From NCBI GenBank assembly GCA_042096155.1, contig JBELMC010000121.1, positions 1 through 7,326 on the forward strand: a DNA stretch of 7,326 nucleotides, in the 5' to 3' direction. The position numbers were made by a program, and so were the translations under genes. The stretch is from Dinoroseobacter sp042096155 (GTDB lineage: Bacteria; Pseudomonadota; Alphaproteobacteria; Rhodobacterales; Rhodobacteraceae). The notes beneath the pieces were generated by a model, which saw nothing but the letters and a program-made list of their open reading frames with translations, was not told the origin of the DNA and made no database searches. Shown one piece after another: positions 5,956 to 7,326 of this stretch (positions within the stretch are counted from its first letter, which is position 1; the number at the start of each line of letters is the position of its first letter).

Positions 5956-7022
5956 ATGTGGCACTTGAGAGAAGATACCATCACCGCGCTCCCTGATCCA
6001 AACGGATTTTCAGCTGATCCGCTCACGGATCTCATCCGGTCTGGGGCCCGTCCGTTGATCGAACAGGCTCTTGAGGCGGAACTGGGTGCGTTGCTTGCGC
6101 AATTTTCCGATGAAACGACGCCGGATGGCGATGCGCGTGTCGTTCGCCTTGGCCACCTGCCAGAGCGTGAGGTTATGACCGGCGTTGGCCCTGTCGCTGT
6201 GAAGGTGCCGCGCGTGCGGGATCGCGGGCAACAGGTCGAGAAAGTCCGGTTCACCTCATCGATCCTGCCGCCGTATCTGCGCAAGGCCAAGTCGGTAGAG
6301 GAACTTTTGCCCTGGCTCTGCCTCAAGGGCATCCCGACCGGTGATGTCCAGAAAGCTCTGGCGGCGCTTCTGGGTCCGAATGCGGCGGGATTGTCATCCA
6401 CGACCATCTCGCGGTTCAAAGCAGACTGGTGGGAGGATTATGAACGCTGGCAAAGGCGTGACCTCAGCGCCCGGCACATCGTGTATGTCTGGGCGGACGG
6501 TGTCTATTTCCAACCACGAATGGACGACAAGCAATGCGTTCTGGTGCTGATCGGCGCGGACGAATGGGGCCGCAAGGAAATTCTGGGGCTGACCGATGGT
6601 GACCGCGAAAGCACCCAGAGCTGGCGTGAACTGCTCCTCGATCTCAAACGACGCGGCCTCACCCATGCGCCTGATCTCGTTGTGGGTGATGGCGCACTCG
6701 GCTTCTGGGCGGCCCTGCGCGAGGTCTTTGGAACGACATCAGAACAGCGCTGCTGGTTCCACAAAACCGGCAACGTGCGCAACGCCATGCCGAAGTCGGT
6801 TCAGGCAATCCGATTGAGAGCACCTTCGCCACCGTGCGTCATCGAACAGGCAAAACCAAGAAGGGGTGTCTCAGCCGAAAAACAGGGCTAGCCATGGCCT
6901 TCAAACTGATGATGTCCGCGCAAGGAAAATGGCGAAAGCGAGATGGCGCGAACCGCATGCCCGAGATCATTCAAGGCCTTGCCTTCGTCAACGGCATCAA
7001 GCAAATTCAACACGCCGCCTGA
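5956..7022 (+). pseudogene. IS256-family transposase, broken by deletion and frameshift
   Basis: The first frame (5956-6804) gives 283 residues of a Mutator-type DDE transposase: GHLPEREVMTGVGPVAVKVPR (outline, 66-86), the HTH-like region near 125-160, WADG with the first catalytic Asp (D181), GADEWGRKEILG (200-211) and VVGDGALGFW with the second (D245), then CWFHKTGNVRNAMPKSVQ (266-283). Just after PKSVQ the homology jumps frame: from 6807 the next frame reads NPIESTFATVRHRTGKTKKG and continues to TGA at 7020-7022. The Glu of NPIE (6816-6818) is the third catalytic residue. In intact relatives about 65 residues of the helical insert lie between these blocks, so roughly 200 bp are missing and the frame is lost. 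Read straight, the first frame ends at TAG 6889-6891 after 28 unrelated residues. The ATG at 5956 has AAAGGG directly against it, poor spacing. Confidence 0.88.
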
Positions 7023-7039
7023 TCAGACCATCACCAACT
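7014..7039 (-). repeat. Right terminal inverted repeat of the IS256-family element
   Basis: Its reverse complement starts AGTTGGTGATGG (7039-7028) and ends GGCGGC (7019-7014), mirroring the left end. It contains the transposase TGA at 7020-7022. Confidence 0.75.
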
Positions 7040-7050
7040 TTCGGGCATAG

Positions 7051-7326
7051 CTCCCCGAAATGGGCCATTGTAATCAATATGGCAAGCGTGTTCGCGGCCC
7101 CCCCAAAAAAAAATGGTACGGCCCACAACCATCGGGACAATCTCCGCGCGACGCGACCAGCGGTAGTCATCTCTGCACGCGAAAGAACGCTGCTTACTGG
7201 CGTGGCGGCGGAAAACGTTGCAGCCGCTCAGGCCAAGATCAGAACATTGCGCGCGGCTGTGACCACGGGCGAAACCTCTTGAATCGGGACTTCCACGCGG
7301 ATGCACCCAACCAGAAATGGGCGGGC
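7051..7326 (+). pseudogene. Degraded IS3-family orfB transposase, cut by window edge
   Basis: A frame opens after TAG at 7048-7050 and runs off the window. Its last 18 codons (7273-7326) read NLLNRDFHADAPNQKWAG, which closely resembles the stretch of IS3-family OrfB just before the catalytic core, usually continued as DITYIW; the first catalytic Asp would be the codon after the window. Upstream, 7060-7272 in this frame (beginning MGHCNQYGKRVRG) does not resemble the helix-turn-helix part of OrfB, and another frame reads VTTG-like sequence at 7258-7269 where OrfB usually has TTDS. I infer an older IS3 copy with deletions and frame changes, truncated on its left beside the IS256 end. A tract of seven C and nine A lies at 7098-7113. 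The family call rests on one short motif. Confidence 0.5.

Larger units (their letters stand above)
5883..7039 (+). mobile_element. IS256-family insertion sequence, internally deleted
   Basis: The element is bounded by imperfect terminal inverted repeats of about 26 bp and encodes one IS256 (Mutator-type) transposase whose stop codon lies inside the right repeat, as is usual in this family. At about 1157 bp it is shorter than intact relatives of roughly 1.3-1.4 kb, matching the internal deletion seen in the transposase. IS256 elements normally make 8-9 bp target duplications. The flanks AAATAGCAT (5874-5882) and TTCGGGCAT (7040-7048) agree only at the last four positions, so there is no clear duplication. 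The element is unlikely to move by its own transposase. Confidence 0.85.

Noticed and set aside
5879..7050. GCATAG present on both sides of the IS (5879-5884 and 7045-7050) as a target duplication
   Set aside because: The left copy runs into the inverted repeat while the right copy is six bases away from it, so the offset is wrong for a duplication.
7031..7306. Minus-strand 91-codon frame over the right edge
   Set aside because: No recognisable motif, and the opposite strand carries a recognisable transposase segment.
1..7326. CRISPR array, tRNA, rRNA or phage attachment site
   Set aside because: No regularly spaced repeats, cloverleaf-like segments, rRNA-like stretches or integrase gene were seen on either strand.

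Overview
The window looks chromosomal and comes from an alphaproteobacterium, most likely a moderate-GC member of the Rhodobacteraceae (roseobacter group). The basis is the style of the S2 and EF-Ts proteins, the codon use, and the mixture of housekeeping genes with IS256- and IS3-type insertion-sequence debris. Genus level is a guess; low-GC, IS-rich roseobacters such as Octadecabacter would fit.

Layout. (1) Bases 1-361 hold the tail of an unidentified plus-strand reading frame that ends at 223, with an in-frame stop at 26-28, followed by an intergenic stretch with a perfect 8-bp-arm inverted repeat (315-334). (2) Bases 362-2960 are a minus-strand cluster read from right to left: a PfkB-type kinase best called pseudouridine kinase (psuK), pseudouridine-5'-phosphate glycosidase (psuG, overlapping psuK by ATGA), and a DUF502 membrane protein starting at GTG. 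(3) Bases 2961-3065 are a divergent intergenic region with a 14-bp perfect palindrome. (4) Bases 3066-3905 encode a TetR/AcrR-type regulator with an unusual ~80-residue disordered tail. (5) Bases 3906-4078 are a leader rich in possible RNA structure, followed by rpsB (4079-4864) and tsf (4942-5817). (6) From 5883 to the window end lies a mobile-element scar: an IS256-family element (5883-7039) with an internally deleted, frameshifted transposase, followed directly by what appears to be a degraded IS3-family orfB running off the right edge.

Function. PsuK and PsuG together salvage pseudouridine from RNA turnover: phosphorylation to pseudouridine 5'-phosphate, then C-C glycosidic cleavage to uracil and ribose 5-phosphate. 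No nucleoside transporter is present here. The divergent TetR-type gene and the palindrome between it and psuK suggest, without proof, local control of this pathway. rpsB-tsf is the usual translation operon; its leader can form a stem that ends immediately before the ribosome-binding site and contains a UNCG-type tetraloop hairpin, a good candidate for S2 autoregulation. The IS copies directly after tsf separate the operon from whatever originally followed it.

I did not find a convincing undescribed multi-gene system. The items most worth a second look are the rpsB leader structure, the psuK/tetR palindrome together with the long-tailed regulator, and the structure of the two adjoining IS remnants.
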